Below, piece after piece: positions 8,051-14,234 of a stretch of 32,428 nucleotides of DNA; position 1 is the stretch's first letter, and each line of letters opens with the position of its first letter. A program made the translations under genes and the position numbers. Location: assembly GCA_964626965.1 (NCBI GenBank), contig CAZVHB010000009.1:1-32428 (forward strand), read 5' to 3'. This DNA comes from CAZEPT01 sp964626965 (GTDB taxonomy: Bacteria > Patescibacteriota > Minisyncoccia > Phycocordibacterales > UBA9973). Below the pieces are notes generated by a model, which did no database searches, was not told where the DNA came from, and worked only from the letters and a program-made list of their open reading frames with translations.

Positions 8051-8093
8051 ATGTGTAATATAGTTGTTGCATAGTTTCGCAACTAGTAAACAG

Positions 8094-8123
8094 ATTATAC
8101 TCCTGTAGTTTGGGTTTATGCAA
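8094..8123 (-). promoter_or_regulatory. Promoter of the cobalamin operon
   Basis: Minus strand TTGCAT (8123-8118), an 18-nt spacer and a consensus TATAAT (8099-8094). This predicts a start near 8087 and a leader of about 80 nt, unusually long for this window, where most promoters sit directly against the start codon. Confidence 0.65.
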
Positions 8124-8211
8124 TGGTGCAAAACTGTGGAACACAGAATTTCAAAATGGTATATACTAAAAAAGGAAACGTTTATTATAAGCATATAAAA
8201 TAGTAGTTTTT

Positions 8212-8694
8212 ATGAAAAAAATACTTGTAGGTTCATCAATAATCGCAGTGATTACAGGAATCCTTATGATTTCTGGTGGTTTGTGGGGGATATCTTTTAC
8301 GTATAAAAATGTCGCTCAGGAAAAGATCACTACTCCAAGTGATGCAACAGTACCAAATACCCCTGTGCGTGGTCCGCTGACACTTAAAGCTCAAGCAGAT
8401 ATTATCAGGCACCACACACTGACTACTACTGGTGGAAAAACATATGCAGAAATGCCACGACAAATTGCAAAGATAGATGAAAATGGTAAGCCAGTGCTGG
8501 ATGAAAAAGGAGCTCCTGTCATGGTTCCAAATACAGCACGAGATATGTGGCTTACTGCGACGACACTCACTACTGCGCTCAATTTTGGTATTGTAACGTA
8601 TCTCTTTTCTGGCTTGATTATTTTGTTTGGCTTGATTTCGGTTTGGACTGGAATCGTATTTTATATTTTAAGTAAAAATAGTAGTAATATTTAA
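8212..8694 (+). CDS. Two-TM membrane protein with extracytoplasmic loop ('LigA-like' family)
   Basis: This 160-residue protein has membrane helices at about 5-28 and 130-153 and an exported loop between them. The loop contains VRGPLTLKAQADIIRHHTL and TTGGKTYAEMPRQ. This layout and the AQADxIxxHxLxxTGGKTYAE pattern match a family, common in Actinobacteria, that databases often misname aromatic ring-opening dioxygenase LigA; no dioxygenase chemistry is supported. The stop is 7 nt before the NirK-like gene on the same strand, so they form an operon and the protein may assist the membrane-tethered reductase. Neither start has a Shine-Dalgarno sequence. The function is unknown. Confidence 0.6.
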   Translation: MKKILVGSSIIAVITGILMISGGLWGISFTYKNVAQEKITTPSDATVPNTPVRGPLTLKAQADIIRHHTLTTTGGKTYAEMPRQIAKIDENGKPVLDEKGAPVMVPNTARDMWLTATTLTTALNFGIVTYLFSGLIILFGLISVWTGIVFYILSKNSSNI

Positions 8695-8701
8695 ATTAAC
8701 T

Positions 8702-9967
8702 ATGTTCACCTATCTCATTTTTGAAGTAATCTCGGGGGTTGTTGGTTTTGTTGCGCTCGTCATTCTTTTAATTCACATAATACAAGTGTCCAAGGTACAC
8801 AATATCTTGAAACGGAAGGGTATTTTTATACCCCTGGTCCTTTTCATGGTTGCGCTCTTTGCTGGACTTGTTTCAAATCGTACCTATTCACCGGATTTTG
8901 CGATGCCGATGTTTATGCACTCTCATGCACCAGGTGGTGTTGCTCCAGCAATTCCGTTCAGTAAGATTTTAGAGTTTTTTAAGTATGAGAAAAATTTTGA
9001 GAAAGTTGCAGATATCTCAGCAGATCCAAATAGTGTTCCAAAAGAACCTCAGGTACCAGACCTCGATGGGATAGTGCGGATTTCTCTTACGACAAAAGAA
9101 GTAATTTCAGAAGTTGCACCAGGAATCTACATGAACTACTGGACGTACAACAACCAAGTGCCAGGCCCGATGCTCCGCGTGAGGGAGGGTGATACTGTTG
9201 AAATAAAGCTTTCAAATGACTCAAGTAGTCTTCATGATCATAATATTGATCTTCATGCTGTAACTGGTCCTGGTGGTGGTGCAACACTCACTCATGTTGC
9301 ACCTGGGGAGACAAAAACATTCAGATGGAAAGCGCTCAACCCAGGACTCTATATCTACCACTGTGCGATGCCAAATGTGAGTACGCACAATTCTCACGGG
9401 CAGTATGGACTTATCTTAGTTGATCCAAAAGATGAAGTGTTGGCATTTTCTCCAGTTGATAAAGAATTTTACATTACCCAAGGTGAATTTTATACAGAGG
9501 GGAAATTGGGTAAACGTGGACTTGTTCCATTTGATGGAGATGCACTTCTTGAGGGTACTCCTAACTATGTTGTATTTAATGGAAAAATAGAAAGTACTCC
9601 ACGCCTGCATGCAAAAGTTGGAGACAAAATAAGGATGTATGTGGGGAATGGAGGAGTAAACCTTATCTCATCATTTCATGTTATCGGAGAGATTTTTGAC
9701 ACCGTCTACCCAGAAGCAAATATTGGGGGTTCTGTTGAACGAAATGTGCAGACCACAGCAGTACTTCCTGGAGGAGCGACTATCGTTGAATTTACTGTAG
9801 ATGTACCAGGGAAATATCTATTAGTTGACCACGCGCTTGCTCGTATGAATAAAGGTGCATGGGCAGTACTTGAAGTCGAAGGAGGTGAACATCCTGAGAT
9901 TTTCAAGCAAGTTACCGATACTCCTCCTTCAGGAGTAGTTGATCACACAAATATGGATATGCACTAA
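8702..9967 (+). CDS. nirK: Membrane-tethered copper nitrite reductase (NirK-like multicopper oxidase)
   Basis: NirK reduces nitrite to nitric oxide. The 421-residue product has two N-terminal membrane helices (about 3-27 and 41-58) and then two cupredoxin domains facing outward. The ligands are readable: type-1 copper H180, C221 and H229; type-2 copper H185, H220 and H377; catalytic D183 (HNIDLH) and H326 (SFHVIGEIFD). The residue aligned with the axial type-1 Met (in HxxxGM) is Gln (HNSHGQYG, Q234), which should alter the redox potential. A His/Met-bearing tail (VVDHTNMDMH) ends the protein. It follows the two-TM protein by 7 nt, and a bidirectional terminator closes the pair. Nitrite reductase is the best family match; the electron donor is unknown. 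Confidence 0.85.
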   Translation: MFTYLIFEVISGVVGFVALVILLIHIIQVSKVHNILKRKGIFIPLVLFMVALFAGLVSNRTYSPDFAMPMFMHSHAPGGVAPAIPFSKILEFFKYEKNFEKVADISADPNSVPKEPQVPDLDGIVRISLTTKEVISEVAPGIYMNYWTYNNQVPGPMLRVREGDTVEIKLSNDSSSLHDHNIDLHAVTGPGGGATLTHVAPGETKTFRWKALNPGLYIYHCAMPNVSTHNSHGQYGLILVDPKDEVLAFSPVDKEFYITQGEFYTEGKLGKRGLVPFDGDALLEGTPNYVVFNGKIESTPRLHAKVGDKIRMYVGNGGVNLISSFHVIGEIFDTVYPEANIGGSVERNVQTTAVLPGGATIVEFTVDVPGKYLLVDHALARMNKGAWAVLEVEGGEHPEIFKQVTDTPPSGVVDHTNMDMH

Positions 9968-9973
9968 ATATAC

Positions 9974-9996
9974 AAAACAGCCTACTAGGCTGTTTT
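9974..9996. terminator. Bidirectional terminator between converging genes
   Basis: AAAACAGCC (9974-9982), loop TACTA, GGCTGTTTT (9988-9996). Both strands give a 9-bp hairpin followed by T residues. It separates the NirK-like gene (+) from the four-TM gene (-), whose stop it overlaps. Confidence 0.85.
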
Positions 9997-10447
9997 ATTG
10001 TGCACTGTTTGAAACGATATGCCAGATGATGAGCCCGAGATTACCCCACCAGAGTACGAAAGAAATCATAAAAGAAAAGAGTATCTTGTTTTGCCAAGAC
10101 TGAGGAAGCAGATCACTTTGGTGACCTGCTTTTTCTCTTTCCAAAAGAAATGGACTGACAGAAAATGAAAGGAATATTCCGTTGAGGACCATAACACAAG
10201 CAGACACTATGTGAATGATAGTGAGTGTATGTATACCGTAGTCTCTGTAGAATAAAAATCCACCAATGACTACGAGCGTCATACCGATCCAAATGAGTGG
10301 TTTTGTTACTTTATGTGTGCGTGTGGTTGCTTCAGTCCAGTATGTTGATGTTCTTCCGAGGAATCCATGGAGATCAATAACCGTGACTGCGCCGAGTCCG
10401 ATAATAAATCCAGCGATTAAAATAAATAGTCCGATAAATGGTACCAT
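9995..10447 (-). CDS. Four-TM membrane protein, unknown
   Basis: This 150-residue protein has four predicted membrane helices (about 3-24, 48-66, 75-97 and 124-147). Charged motifs between them include VIDLHGFLGR after TM1 and TRTHKVTKPLIWIG before TM2. Histidines at or near helix ends (DLHGF, RTHKV, IIHIV, IWHIV) could bind heme or a metal, as in CopD-like or cytochrome-b-like membrane proteins, but no family is recognisable. It starts 6 nt after the TspO stop and is co-transcribed with it. The neighbouring TspO (porphyrin binding) and NirK make a heme or redox role worth testing. Confidence 0.65.
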   Translation of the reverse strand: MVPFIGLFILIAGFIIGLGAVTVIDLHGFLGRTSTYWTEATTRTHKVTKPLIWIGMTLVVIGGFLFYRDYGIHTLTIIHIVSACVMVLNGIFLSFSVSPFLLEREKAGHQSDLLPQSWQNKILFSFMISFVLWWGNLGLIIWHIVSNSAQ

Positions 10448-10453
10448 AAAAAT

Positions 10454-10858
10454 TTATCTATTTAAGTAAGTGATGGTGAGCTGAAGGCATGTTGCAAAGA
10501 TTCCCCACAAAAGGTATGGAATATTAGCATAGACCACCCATCGAATTTCGGGTGACTTGTGCCACACACTGTACAGCGCCCAGATGAGTGTTCCGACGAC
10601 AAGAAGTATGTCGATTGAAGAGAGTAGATTATTTTTAAGTCCAAACTGTATTGGAGTGAAAATAAGGTTAAAAAAGAGATTGAGCGCAAATGGGAGTGCT
10701 ACTATCCATGGAATCTGTTTGGTAAATGCTTTGTAAAATACTGTACCGAAAGAGAGAGCGATAATTGCATAGAGTACACTCCACACTGGCCCAAAGAGCC
10801 ACGATGGCGGAGCCCAAGTCGGTTTGATAAGTGGTGAGTACCAGTTGTATGTGTTCAT
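10454..10858 (-). CDS. tspO: TspO/MBR family tryptophan-rich sensory protein
   Basis: TspO proteins are five-helix membrane proteins that bind porphyrins and sterol-like ligands and take part in stress signalling. The 134-residue product has the family's conserved pieces: WYSPLIKPTWAPPSWLFGPVWSVLYA near the N-terminus (given here as a pattern of its Trp and Pro residues), ALNLFFNLIFTPIQFG in the middle, and IPYLLWGIFATCLQLTITYLNR at the end. I chose the ATG at 10858. It gives the family's usual N-terminus, and a TATAAT lies exactly 6 nt upstream (10865-10870). The longer frame from 10885 would run through that promoter. A four-TM protein follows in the same operon. Confidence 0.9.
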   Translation of the reverse strand: MNTYNWYSPLIKPTWAPPSWLFGPVWSVLYAIIALSFGTVFYKAFTKQIPWIVALPFALNLFFNLIFTPIQFGLKNNLLSSIDILLVVGTLIWALYSVWHKSPEIRWVVYANIPYLLWGIFATCLQLTITYLNR

Positions 10859-10864
10859 ATCTCT

Positions 10865-10870
10865 ATTATA
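10865..10870 (-). promoter_or_regulatory. Leaderless -10 box of tspO
   Basis: Minus strand TATAAT, 6 nt, ATG. Transcription would begin at or next to the start codon. Confidence 0.6.
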
Positions 10871-10885
10871 CGTGACAATACACAA

Positions 10886-10910
10886 AATAACACACGAGTT
10901 GCGTGTTATT
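10886..10910 (-). terminator. Terminator of the DUF2784-like gene
   Basis: AATAACACAC and GCGTGTTATT pair over nine of ten positions around GAGTT. On the minus strand the hairpin runs into TTATTTTG. It overlaps the stop codon of the gene ending at 10910 and lies just upstream of the tspO promoter. Confidence 0.65.
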
Positions 10911-11248
10911 TATGAGAGTAAAGAAAGCATAAGGAGAAGAATCCAGGCAATTATTCCAGTCCTAAAAATTATTTTCGAGGAGACATCTTTTTTGAATATT
11001 TTCTTTATGTAAAATTGGATTATTTCTGTATTTGGGTCGATAGTTGGATTATGTTTTTTTCGCAAGAGAAGTTCCCATCTTGTGGGTGGGCAGTATCCCA
11101 AAAATATCCAAGAACTTATCCAAAGAAATAATGTAGCAAGATAGACTATTTTAATAGTCGGAAATATCCAACCTGTGAGAATAAAAACTCCAAGTAGACA
11201 GTGTAAAACAAAGAGGGTATTTGCAAAAAAGAGGTGGATTTTTTTCAT
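10910..11248 (-). CDS. Small membrane protein, DUF2784-like
   Basis: This 112-residue protein has membrane helices at about 5-27, 33-50 and 93-111. The region after TM2 (GYCPPTRWELLLRKKHNP, then IIQFYIKKIF) resembles DUF2784, in which a WxCPLTxLExxLR pattern and a later short helix follow the second TM. The match is by eye and moderate. It is a single gene with its own promoter and terminator. The function of the family is unknown. Confidence 0.65.
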   Translation of the reverse strand: MKKIHLFFANTLFVLHCLLGVFILTGWIFPTIKIVYLATLFLWISSWIFLGYCPPTRWELLLRKKHNPTIDPNTEIIQFYIKKIFKKDVSSKIIFRTGIIAWILLLMLSLLS

Positions 11249-11255
11249 GGAGAAG

Positions 11256-11261
11256 ATTATA
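11256..11261 (-). promoter_or_regulatory. Leaderless -10 box
   Basis: Minus strand TATAAT, 7 nt (CTTCTCC), then the ATG at 11248. Confidence 0.55.
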
Positions 11262-11314
11262 TAAAGAGAAATATAAAAACAAGATCATCAAGATAATAGA
11301 TTCGCCCACCTCAG

Positions 11315-11950
11315 TTATTCCGAAAGAGTAGAGTTTTCTTTATTTCTTTTGTGTCTTTTGATGAGTTTTTTAATAACCATACGGATACCGACAGCTCCCA
11401 TTGAGATCACAATAACAGCAAATATAATAGGGATGGCTTTTTCTCCTAAAAAATTTTCGAGTAGTTTACCTGCATACACACCGACTATAGCCCAGAGTAT
11501 TGACCCAATAAAACTATAAAAAATATATCTTCGTGTTTTAACACCTCGAACCGCAGCCAGAATAGAAGGACTCGAACGGACAACGGGAATCAGTTTTCCA
11601 AAAATAGAAATGAGCATGAGGTGTCTATCGAATAAATCCCATGTTTTTTGATGTTTTTCGTTTTCAACAATTGAACGTATAAAGCGCAAGTGTTTGAATT
11701 TTTTACCAATCAAAAAACCAGTCATATCACCCAAAAAACTACTGAGACCAATAACTAAGCTCGTGAGTACTGGTGAAAGTAATCCTTGCTGTACCAACGT
11801 TCCGGCAAAGATAGCAATCGTTCCACCAGGTAAAATAGAACCAATGATAGGCATTCCTTCAGCAAAGGAAAATAGAAAAAGAACAAAGTATTGTGTTGAT
11901 GTCGGTACTGCTATTAAAAATTGAATAATTGTGCTTGAAAAATTTTCCAT
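11315..11950 (-). CDS. DedA/SNARE-associated family membrane protein
   Basis: DedA proteins are polytopic membrane proteins involved in lipid carrier flipping and membrane homeostasis. The 211-residue product shows the family pattern: FAEGMPIIGSILPGG at the first re-entrant region, SSFLGDMTGFLIGKKF, and FGKLIPVVRSSPSILAAVRGV. The last corresponds to the conserved R/K-x-x-P-x-x-R segment, with Lys replacing the usual Arg (FGKLIP), and is followed by SFIGSILWAIVGVYAGKLL. The C-terminus is a basic cytoplasmic tail (KKLIKRHKRNKE). The length is normal. It stands alone; a TGATATACT lies 13 nt before the ATG, so its leader is very short. Confidence 0.85.
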   Translation of the reverse strand: MENFSSTIIQFLIAVPTSTQYFVLFLFSFAEGMPIIGSILPGGTIAIFAGTLVQQGLLSPVLTSLVIGLSSFLGDMTGFLIGKKFKHLRFIRSIVENEKHQKTWDLFDRHLMLISIFGKLIPVVRSSPSILAAVRGVKTRRYIFYSFIGSILWAIVGVYAGKLLENFLGEKAIPIIFAVIVISMGAVGIRMVIKKLIKRHKRNKENSTLSE

Positions 11951-11963
11951 GTATTGTGAGGTT

Positions 11964-11972
11964 AGTATATCA
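11964..11972 (-). promoter_or_regulatory. Extended -10 of the DedA gene
   Basis: Minus strand TGATATACT, then 13 nt to the ATG at 11950. The same nonamer precedes tpiA, recJ and the second Nudix gene. Confidence 0.5.
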
Positions 11973-12028
11973 TAATTAATTAACCATTGAATAAAAAGAG
12001 CAGACGCATATTGTCTACTTTCTTAAAT

Positions 12029-12172
12029 CTACGGAGCCGATAGGATTCGGCTACCACGTAGTCAGGTGAGTTTCGATTTCACTTCGTTCAATAACGAAAC
12101 TCCTTTCTCATCCTATACGGAATGTACGCAGGTACATTCCTCGGCTCCGCAGTTTTCACTGCGTTCCAACTG
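12029..12172 (-). repeat. Hairpin module downstream of tRNA-Ser(GCU), with a copy of the tRNA 3' end
   Basis: Read on the minus strand, the segment after the tRNA is almost all hairpins. A 13-bp stem (12142-12154 with 12168-12180) uses the tRNA's own 3' acceptor strand. Then come GGAATGTAC/GTACATTCC with a 4-nt loop (12119-12140), GAGTTTCG/CGAAACTC (12068-12102) and a composite CTACG...AGCCGA/TCGGCT...CGTAG stem (12029-12061). Positions 12032-12049 repeat 18 nt identical to the tRNA 3' end (12173-12190). This may be a palindromic element, a decayed integration product at the tRNA, or an RNA structure. There is no open reading frame. Confidence 0.6.
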
Positions 12173-12259
12173 CGGAGCCGATAGGATTCGAACCTACGAG
12201 GGCTTTTACACCCTGCCTCTTTAGCAAAGAGGTACGTTAGACCACTCTGACACGGCTCC
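12173..12259 (-). tRNA. tRNA-Ser(GCU)
   Basis: A type II tRNA of 87 nt. The acceptor GGAGCCG/CGGCTCC is complete with discriminator G. The anticodon stem CCTCT/AGAGG encloses loop TTGCTAA (anticodon GCU, reading AGC/AGU). A long variable arm (AGGG/CCCT) and a T-arm with TTCGAAT follow. The CCA end is not encoded. The D-stem is poor: TCA faces CGT and only one Watson-Crick pair forms. Its 3' acceptor strand can also pair with a downstream copy (12142-12154). Confidence 0.92.
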
Positions 12260-12272
12260 GTATTTAAACAGT

Positions 12273-12404
12273 GGTGCCGTGTCAGAGCGTCCTACCGGAC
12301 ACTCCTTATTGTCTATCTCGCATGTTCTCGATAAAGACAATTTCTGAGCTTTGCTCAGAACCTGATGAAATATAAAGCAGTTTATATTTCATTGACACGG
12401 CTCC
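12273..12404 (-). repeat. Four-hairpin junction module upstream of tRNA-Ser(GCU)
   Basis: On the minus strand a 12-bp outer stem (11 paired, 12404-12393 with 12284-12273) begins with GGAGCCGTGTCA, the same 12 nt as the tRNA 5' end. Inside are four hairpins in a row: GAAATATAAA/TTTATATTTC (12367-12390, 4-nt loop), TTCTGAGC/GCTCAGAA (12342-12360), TTGTCT/AGACAA with inner pairs (12309-12340), and GTGTCC/GGACGC (12287-12302). Nearly every base of the 132-nt segment can pair. There is no open reading frame. It may be a structured RNA, a processing element or a non-coding mobile palindrome. Confidence 0.6.
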
Positions 12405-12496
12405 TTATTTTATTGGCTTCTAAAGTATCACCAATATATCGTTAGTATCTCATAAAAACCCTTATTTGCAAAGCTTAAATTGCTTTATTGGGAAAT

Positions 12497-12559
12497 AAAA
12501 AACCGCACTGATTGCTCAATGCGGTCTTTCGTACATAAATGTACTAACCCATAAAATTC
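12497..12559 (-). ncRNA. Candidate small RNA with own promoter and terminator
   Basis: A minus-strand promoter (12566-12594) is followed within about 60 nt by a strong terminator: CCGCATTGA pairs with TCAGTGCGG around GCAA and runs into six T. A GTACAT/ATGTAC palindrome (12531-12544) lies between. The only reading frame is five codons. It could be a small RNA or an attenuated leader for the downstream tRNA-Ser transcript. Confidence 0.4.
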
Positions 12560-12565
12560 ATTTTT

Positions 12566-12594
12566 ATAGTACCACAGTCTGTATAAAAACACAA
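12566..12594 (-). promoter_or_regulatory. Promoter for the candidate small RNA
   Basis: Minus strand TTGTGT (12594-12589), a 17-nt spacer and TACTAT (12571-12566). The flanking sequence 12405-12637 holds no gene apart from the small RNA candidate. Confidence 0.5.
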
Positions 12595-12637
12595 GCGTAT
12601 TTCGTTTTGGGTCATTTTGTGATATTGTTGATTCATT

Positions 12638-12722
12638 GGAGGATTGGGTGAGTGGTTTAAATCAACGGTTTACTAAACCGTCGTCCTTAATCGGACCGTG
12701 AGTTCGAATCTCACATCCTCCG
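12638..12722 (+). tRNA. tRNA-Ser with unusual ACU anticodon
   Basis: A complete type II tRNA of 85 nt. The acceptor GGAGGAT/ATCCTCC has seven pairs with discriminator G. The D-stem is GGT/ATC. The anticodon stem ACGGT/ACCGT (12665-12669, 12677-12681) encloses loop TTACTAA. The variable arm GTCC/GGAC is long, and the T-stem GTGAG/CTCAC carries loop TTCGAAT. Long variable arm plus G73 indicates serine. The anticodon at 12672-12674 reads ACU where GCU is expected, although the loop otherwise equals that of tRNA-Ser(GCU) at 12173-12259. CCA is not encoded. Confidence 0.88.
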
Positions 12723-12763
12723 CAATTAAAACCCTACACTAGAGTTTTAGTGAATAGAGATAG

Positions 12764-12800
12764 TGCTAAAATGAGCGACGCTAGCGTCGCTCATTTTTAG
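12764..12800. terminator. Bidirectional terminator at the end of the copper operon
   Basis: GAGCGACGCTAGCGTCGCTC is a perfect 20-nt palindrome flanked by GCTAAAAT and ATTTTTAGC. Both strands give a GC-rich hairpin and a T run. It overlaps the stop of the cupredoxin gene (-) and follows tRNA-Ser(ACU) (+). Confidence 0.85.
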
Positions 12801-13204
12801 CTAAATTCTATTACGAAAGAATACATCCCCATACTACAGGTCCCTCGTAAAGGCTCTCCTGCTTTCGGTATCCCTATATCAATAATCTCTTCTCCTGTTT
12901 GTGCGAGCATTTTTTGATATCCCAATGATTTAATAACGAGTGCTGAAGAACAGTCATATGTTCCTTTTGTTTTGATAATGAGTTTCGTTTCGATACCTGC
13001 TTTTGCGCTCGAGACTCTTGGGGAGTACCCACCTTTTGCATCAATAGTGATGTACTGTATCCCATCTTTTATTTCGGTATTCTGTGCTGTTTCTTGTACT
13101 TCATTTGGCTTTGTTTTACTCGTAGATTTTGACCCACCGATAAAGATGATGCCGATCCCGACAAAAAGCGCTACGGTGAGAATGATTAATGTTGTTTTAT
13201 TCAT
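12797..13204 (-). CDS. Membrane-anchored cupredoxin-like copper protein
   Basis: This 135-residue protein has one N-terminal membrane helix (about 4-23) and a polar linker. A small beta-sandwich domain follows (about 50-135): IDAKGGYSPRVSSAKAG, LIIKTKGTYDCSSALVIKS, and the terminal GTCSMGMYSFVIEF. The C-x-M-G-M cluster is characteristic of cupredoxin-like domains that accompany copper-transporting ATPases, where Cys and Met bind copper. It is the last gene of the copper operon, 17 nt after the HMA-SafE gene. It probably binds copper outside the membrane, either for detoxification or to supply cuproproteins such as the NirK-like enzyme; the latter is speculative. Confidence 0.75.
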   Translation of the reverse strand: MNKTTLIILTVALFVGIGIIFIGGSKSTSKTKPNEVQETAQNTEIKDGIQYITIDAKGGYSPRVSSAKAGIETKLIIKTKGTYDCSSALVIKSLGYQKMLAQTGEEIIDIGIPKAGEPLRGTCSMGMYSFVIEFS

Positions 13205-13221
13205 AGGTAAGTATATTCAGA

Positions 13222-14229
13222 TTATATAGTAAATAGTGGAGGAATAATACCGAGTCCGGCAAGACCAGCAAGTAACGCAAAAACTCCAAGCCCAATCACT
13301 ACAACCCCTGCGGATTTAAAGAAGAGTGGCGCATGTTTGCTATGAGAAAATGATGCTGAGCCAAAAGAAAGGAGTGCAAGCATTGGAAGTGTACCAAGAG
13401 CAAAAGCGAGCATCACGAGCATCCCTGTCACAAATGAACCACTCGAGAGCGCGACAACTTGCATTGATTGGGTAAAGCCACATGGTAAGAAGAATGTACC
13501 AAATCCAACGAGAAGCGGAGTCAGATTTTTATGCTCAATTTTTCTAAAAAATGCAAAAACTCCAGAGTGCATTACTATTTTGTTTTTTGCAAAAACTCCA
13601 ACTAAATTCAAACCGAGGAAGAGCATGACAAGAGACGCGATAATACCCAAGATTGCAGTGAGGGTAAAGTTGATCCCAAGAGCATTACCGATAAGCCCTA
13701 ATACTCCACCGAGGACAGCGAAACTCACGAGTCTCCCCACATGAAATAGGATGAATGTTTTTTTGTCACTCACAGTATCTTGTGAAATCTTTGCTGAGAG
13801 TGAAAGTACGAGTCCTCCGACAATTGCCAAACATGAAGATACTGACGCAATGAGCCCAATAATGAAACTTGTCATTGGTGTTGTTTTTCCACCAATACCA
13901 AGATTTAAAATACCTGATTTTTGGAGAAGAAAAAACAAGAGTAATACAGTAAGCCCAATTGGAATAGCTTTCCAAATATCCTCATGAGACTTCTTTTCAG
14001 AGACGGTTTTTTCTCTCGAGAGTGTATATCCATGTGTTTTGATTTTTTCCGTAAGCATCTTTATGATTTCCTCTACAGAGAGATCGCTTTCTGTATCGAT
14101 AGTAACTGTTTCATCTTTCAAGCTGACACGAGCACTTTTGATAAAATCTTGGGTATCTAAAATATCTTCAATCAAGATTTTACATGACGCACAATGTGTC
14201 CCTGATACGTGGAGTGTATATGTTTTCAT
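13222..14229 (-). CDS. HMA domain fused to SafE/DsbD-like membrane protein
   Basis: This 335-residue protein has an N-terminal heavy-metal-associated domain (about 1-75) with the copper-binding CASC (C13, C16; GTHCASCK). A six- or seven-helix membrane domain of the sulfite-exporter/CcdA-like (SafE, UreH-like) type spans about 95-335. The conserved LPCGFTQSMQ and SAKISQDTVSDKK segments support that family, and FTQSMQ is typical of versions found next to CopA. It starts 5 nt after the CopA stop. It probably moves copper, or reducing equivalents for copper, across the membrane. The fusion of HMA and membrane domains is a known arrangement; the substrate is inferred from the operon. Confidence 0.8.
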   Translation of the reverse strand: MKTYTLHVSGTHCASCKILIEDILDTQDFIKSARVSLKDETVTIDTESDLSVEEIIKMLTEKIKTHGYTLSREKTVSEKKSHEDIWKAIPIGLTVLLLFFLLQKSGILNLGIGGKTTPMTSFIIGLIASVSSCLAIVGGLVLSLSAKISQDTVSDKKTFILFHVGRLVSFAVLGGVLGLIGNALGINFTLTAILGIIASLVMLFLGLNLVGVFAKNKIVMHSGVFAFFRKIEHKNLTPLLVGFGTFFLPCGFTQSMQVVALSSGSFVTGMLVMLAFALGTLPMLALLSFGSASFSHSKHAPLFFKSAGVVVIGLGVFALLAGLAGLGIIPPLFTI

Positions 14230-14234
14230 AGAGG

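Noticed and set aside
8008..8123. A cobalamin riboswitch upstream of the S component
   Set aside because: The leader is only about 80 nt and I find no B12-box-like GCCACT segment; only two simple hairpins are visible. Reported as an attenuator-like leader instead.
8702..9967. Laccase or other multicopper oxidase instead of nitrite reductase
   Set aside because: There are two cupredoxin domains, with an HNIDLH and YHC arrangement plus the catalytic D183 and H326 of NirK. The four HxH motifs of laccases are absent.
12032..12190. attL/attR of an integrated element at the tRNA-Ser 3' end
   Set aside because: The 18-nt direct repeat fits an attachment site, but only 123 nt of hairpins lie between the copies and no integrase is nearby. 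Kept as one possibility under the hairpin-module finding.
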